Source: CAITWD01 sp963842065
GTDB taxonomy: Bacteria; Actinomycetota; Thermoleophilia; Miltoncostaeales; Miltoncostaeaceae
DNA length: 64,000 nucleotides
Reading direction: 5' to 3'
Assembly: GCA_963842065.1 (NCBI GenBank)
Contig: CAWJEW010000002.1
Coordinates: 186,001 to 250,000 of the forward strand
Shown here: positions 61,757-64,000 of the stretch, in pieces
Layout: the number at the start of each line of letters is the position of its first letter
Position numbering within the stretch: the first letter of the stretch is position 1
Made by a program: the position numbers and the translations under genes
The notes under the pieces: model-generated
What the model saw: only the letters and a program-made list of their open reading frames with translations
Databases searched by the model: none
What the model was told of the DNA's origin: nothing

Positions 61757-63037
61757 ATGTCGCAGATCGCCGCCGTTCATGCTCGTCAGATCCTGGACTC
61801 TCGCGGTCAGCCGACCGTCGAGGTCGAGGTAACGCTCGCGCGCGGCGCCACGGGCCGGGCCGCGGTGCCCTCGGGCGCCAGTACGGGTGCGTTCGAGGCG
61901 GTTGAGCTGCGCGACGGCGACGCGCGAGCATTCTCCGGCAAGGGCGTCCTGAAGGCCGTCGCAAACGTCGAGGACGAGTTGGCCGGCGTGCTGATCGGGC
62001 TGGAGGCGACCGACCAAGCCGTCGTCGACCGCACGATGATCGAGCTCGACGGCACATCCAACAAGGGCCGCCTGGGCGCCAACGCGATCCTGGGCTGCTC
62101 GCTCGCCGTGGCGCAGGCCGCCGCGCACGAGGCCGGGCTGCCGCTGTACCGGTATCTCGGCGGTGCGCAGGCCCACCGCCTGCCCGTGCCGTCGATGAAC
62201 ATCCTCAACGGCGGCGTGCACGCGGACAACTCGGTCGACCTGCAGGAGTTCATGATCGCGCCCACCGGCGCCCGCAATTTCGCCGAAGCCCTGCGGATGG
62301 GCGCCGAGGTGTATCACACCCTCAAGCGCGTGCTCCATACCCGCGGCCTGGGCACAGGGGTCGGCGATGAGGGCGGCTTCGCGCCGAACCTCGAGAGCAA
62401 CCAGCAGGCACTGGACATCATCGTGGACGCGATCGAGCAGGCCGGCTACCGGCCCGGCCCGGACATCGCGCTGGCCCTGGATCCCGCAACGACCGAACTC
62501 TGGCGCGACGGCGCGTACCATCTCGAGGGCGAGGGGCGCGTGCTGACGTCGGTCGAGCTGTGCGAGTACTGGGTTGAGCTGTGCGATCGCTACCCGATCG
62601 TCTCGGTCGAAGACGGCATGGCCGAGGAGGACTGGGAGGGCTGGCAGCTGTTGACCCAGCGCCTGGGCGACCGCATCCAGCTCGTGGGCGACGACCTGTT
62701 TGTCACCAACGTCGAGCGGCTGCAGATGGGTATCGACCGGCACGCCGGCAACGCCATCCTGATCAAGCTCAACCAGATCGGCACGCTCACCGAGACGCTT
62801 GCCACGATGGAGCTCGCCGCCCGGGCCGGCTTCGCGGCGATGATCTCGCACCGGTCCGGCGAGACCGAGGACGTGTTCATCGCGGACCTCGCGGTGGCGA
62901 CCGGCTGCGGTCAGATCAAGACCGGTGCGCCGTCGCGCAGCGAGCGCGTCGCCAAGTACAACCAGCTGCTGCGGATCGAGGAGCTGCTCGGCCCGGCGGC
63001 GACGTATTCCGGCGCGGGCGCGTTCCTCGATCGGTAG
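61757..63037 (+). CDS. eno: Enolase
   Basis: Glycolytic enzyme converting 2-phosphoglycerate to phosphoenolpyruvate. 426 residues; GASTGAFEA loop, metal Asp/Glu residues (VSVEDGMAEEDW, LVGDDLFVTN), catalytic Lys in LIKLNQIGTLTE and the loop SHRSGETED. GAGGGAG before ATG 61757; TAGACT at about 61710 may be its -10. Followed by ftsB-like and DUF501 genes as in most actinobacteria. Confidence 0.96.
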   Translation: MSQIAAVHARQILDSRGQPTVEVEVTLARGATGRAAVPSGASTGAFEAVELRDGDARAFSGKGVLKAVANVEDELAGVLIGLEATDQAVVDRTMIELDGTSNKGRLGANAILGCSLAVAQAAAHEAGLPLYRYLGGAQAHRLPVPSMNILNGGVHADNSVDLQEFMIAPTGARNFAEALRMGAEVYHTLKRVLHTRGLGTGVGDEGGFAPNLESNQQALDIIVDAIEQAGYRPGPDIALALDPATTELWRDGAYHLEGEGRVLTSVELCEYWVELCDRYPIVSVEDGMAEEDWEGWQLLTQRLGDRIQLVGDDLFVTNVERLQMGIDRHAGNAILIKLNQIGTLTETLATMELAARAGFAAMISHRSGETEDVFIADLAVATGCGQIKTGAPSRSERVAKYNQLLRIEELLGPAATYSGAGAFLDR

Positions 63038-63107
63038 CCCGCCGTGCTCGGGGCACTGCGCCCCGGAATGGCGCGCCGATCATCAACCGGTGCGGGAAGG
63101 AGCGACG

Positions 63108-63501
63108 ATGCCGGGGGCGTACCTAGGACGTACCGCGGGCCGTCGCGCCCGACGCGCGTCTTGGGAGTCCTCTCACGCCTCGTCCACGCACGGTTGTCCT
63201 CGCAGGCCTGTTCGCCGCGGTCGGACTCAGCTATATCGGGCCGATCAGCGGGTACCTTTCCACCAAGAGCTCGCTCCGCTCCCAGGAGGAGACCCTGTCC
63301 CAGCTGCAGGCCCAGCGAACGCAGCTCGCCGGCCAGCTCGCCGAGCTCAAGACCCCGGCGATCCTCGAGATCCACGCGCGCGAGATCGGGATGCTGCGCC
63401 CGGGCGAGCTGGGCTTCGTCATCGACTTTGTCGGCCACAGATCCCACGTCCCGTCGTTCCGTGTTGAGATGGTCCCGCCTCGAACCTCCCCAGATTCCTG
63501 A
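63108..63501 (+). CDS. ftsB: FtsB/DivIC-like septum protein (apparent one-base frameshift)
   Basis: Small cell-division protein linking the divisome. ATG 63108 has a strong GGAAGGAG upstream and starts MPGAYLGRTAGRRARRAS, a basic cytoplasmic tail. The membrane span TVVLAGLFAAVGLSYIGPI, coiled coil EETLSQLQAQRTQLAGQLAEL and terminal IHAREIGMLRPGELGFVI continue in the next frame, which has no ATG, GTG or TTG between a stop at 63124 and the membrane span. One extra base between 63127 and 63190 explains this. Length repaired about 130 residues. Confidence 0.75.
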
Positions 63502-63949
63502 CCCAGGCGTCGTCGAGCGCCTGCTCGGGCGCCCATCGTTCACGCGCTGCACGGTTGCCGTGGCGTGTCCTGCCGGCGGGCCGGCGGTGCTGGCCAATGA
63601 GCCCGCCGACATCCATGGCCGGCCCTTTCCCACGCGCTACTGGCTCGCCTGTCGCGCCCTCGGCGAGGCCGTCAGCCGCCTGGAGGCCAAGGGCGGGGTC
63701 CGCGCGCTCGAGTCGGACCCGGCGATGGCCAGGCACATCCTCGACGCCAATGCGCGCCATCGCGACCTGCACGCCGGTTTCAACATCGGCGGGACGCGCG
63801 ACCCCGCGCGTGTCAAATGCCTGCACGCCCACCTGGCCTTCGCCATGGCGACGGGCGGCTCGCCCATCGGCGACTGGATCGCGGCGCGCACGGACGTCTC
63901 CTGGCCGGCCACATGTTGCGTCGAGGACCCCGGTGCCGATGGGCAGTAG
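63461..63949 (+). CDS. DUF501 family protein
   Basis: Conserved 162-residue actinobacterial protein with no known activity. IPDPGVVERLLGRPSFTRC, ANEPADIHGRPFPTRYWLAC, and HAHLAFAMATGGSPIGDWI are the family blocks. Start is GTG 63461 or TTG 63464, both inside the 3' end of ftsB. Found after ftsB in many actinobacteria. Overlaps the next, window-truncated gene by 11 bases. Confidence 0.88.
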   Translation: MLRWSRLEPPQIPDPGVVERLLGRPSFTRCTVAVACPAGGPAVLANEPADIHGRPFPTRYWLACRALGEAVSRLEAKGGVRALESDPAMARHILDANARHRDLHAGFNIGGTRDPARVKCLHAHLAFAMATGGSPIGDWIAARTDVSWPATCCVEDPGADGQ

Positions 63950-64000
63950 CGACTCGGAGATCGCCGCGGCGCGGTTTGCCTGGGAGGACGGTCTGCGGCG
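63939..64000 (+). CDS. Start of an unknown gene, cut by the window end
   Basis: ATG 63939 opens a frame to the last base without a stop: MGSSDSEIAAARFAWEDGLR. It overlaps the DUF501 gene by 11 bases. The part seen is too short to name. In relatives a ppx or nucleic-acid-binding gene may follow DUF501; here ppx lies at 7 kb. Confidence 0.4.
   Translation, partial: MGSSDSEIAAARFAWEDGLR

Noticed and set aside
32830..63200. Programmed +1 frameshifting as the cause of the four split genes
   Set aside because: The four sites share no slippery sequence, stop codon or stimulatory element; sequence error is simpler, so frameshifting is kept only as a testable alternative.

Overview
The window is a GC-rich, densely coded stretch of bacterial chromosome. 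The pattern fits a deep-branching actinobacterium, most likely of the Thermoleophilia/Solirubrobacterales type. Support for this comes from CarD, a DUF501 protein and an FtsB-like protein behind enolase, a DUF2469 protein, two ArsA-type ATPases side by side, an actinobacterial-style DEDD exonuclease/GIY-YIG fusion, many GTG and TTG starts, and -10 hexamers placed 6-8 bases before start codons (leaderless mRNAs). The organism is inferred from gene content, not from an rRNA gene; none is present.

Layout. 1-3.2 kb: the 3' part of a PilT-like ATPase, an HxlR regulator, a complete IS481-family insertion sequence (1136-2182) with terminal inverted repeats and a 6-bp GCTAGC target duplication, and a methyltransferase. 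3.3-8.5 kb: a glycosyltransferase, the ArsA pair with a small upstream protein, a small membrane protein, Ppx/GppA, a small protein and tRNA-Leu(UAA). 8.6-15 kb: a secreted beta-helix protein, a PH-domain membrane protein, a polyprenyl synthase, an MDR dehydrogenase, a small HTH/coiled-coil protein. 13.7-18.8 kb, minus strand: PAP2, 3-hydroxyacyl-CoA dehydrogenase, argF, rhomboid, DUF2007 and FIST genes, mostly overlapping.

18.8-41 kb, plus strand, is a long housekeeping block: thioredoxin-like lipoprotein, tilS-hpt-ftsH-folP-folBK-DUF2469-coaX-dus-greA-lysS-rpsR-clpC-radA-carD-yacL-like-ispD-PHP-ispF-cysS-rlmB-sigH. It covers tRNA modification and charging, purine salvage, folate and CoA synthesis, isoprenoid precursors, proteolysis and transcription control. 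Its order closely follows the tilS-to-sigH region of Bacillus. 41-49 kb: DHFR-like and VOC proteins, a DEDD exonuclease/GIY-YIG fusion, mutY-mutT, an 850-bp gene-free stretch with a predicted RNA fold, and a large secreted protease-like protein with four Ig-like repeats. 49-64 kb: PhoU, small proteins, tRNA-Gln(UUG), then a second housekeeping block glmU-prs-rplY-pth-mfd-parvulin-mazG-(degenerate histidine kinase)-eno-ftsB-DUF501, which again mirrors Bacillus order.

Four conserved genes (radA, cysS, the exonuclease/GIY-YIG fusion and ftsB) are each split by one apparent extra base, always shifting the frame in the same direction. Since cysS and ftsB should be essential, insertion errors in the sequence are the most likely cause, and those proteins should be read across both frames. 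No CRISPR array, prophage or evident defence system was found. The most noteworthy biology is the insertion sequence, whose transposase stop codon lies in the duplicated target and whose ribosome binding site sits in a hairpin; the widespread leaderless-start signature; a histidine-kinase-like protein lacking its phospho-acceptor histidine; and a cysteine-free ribosomal protein S18.
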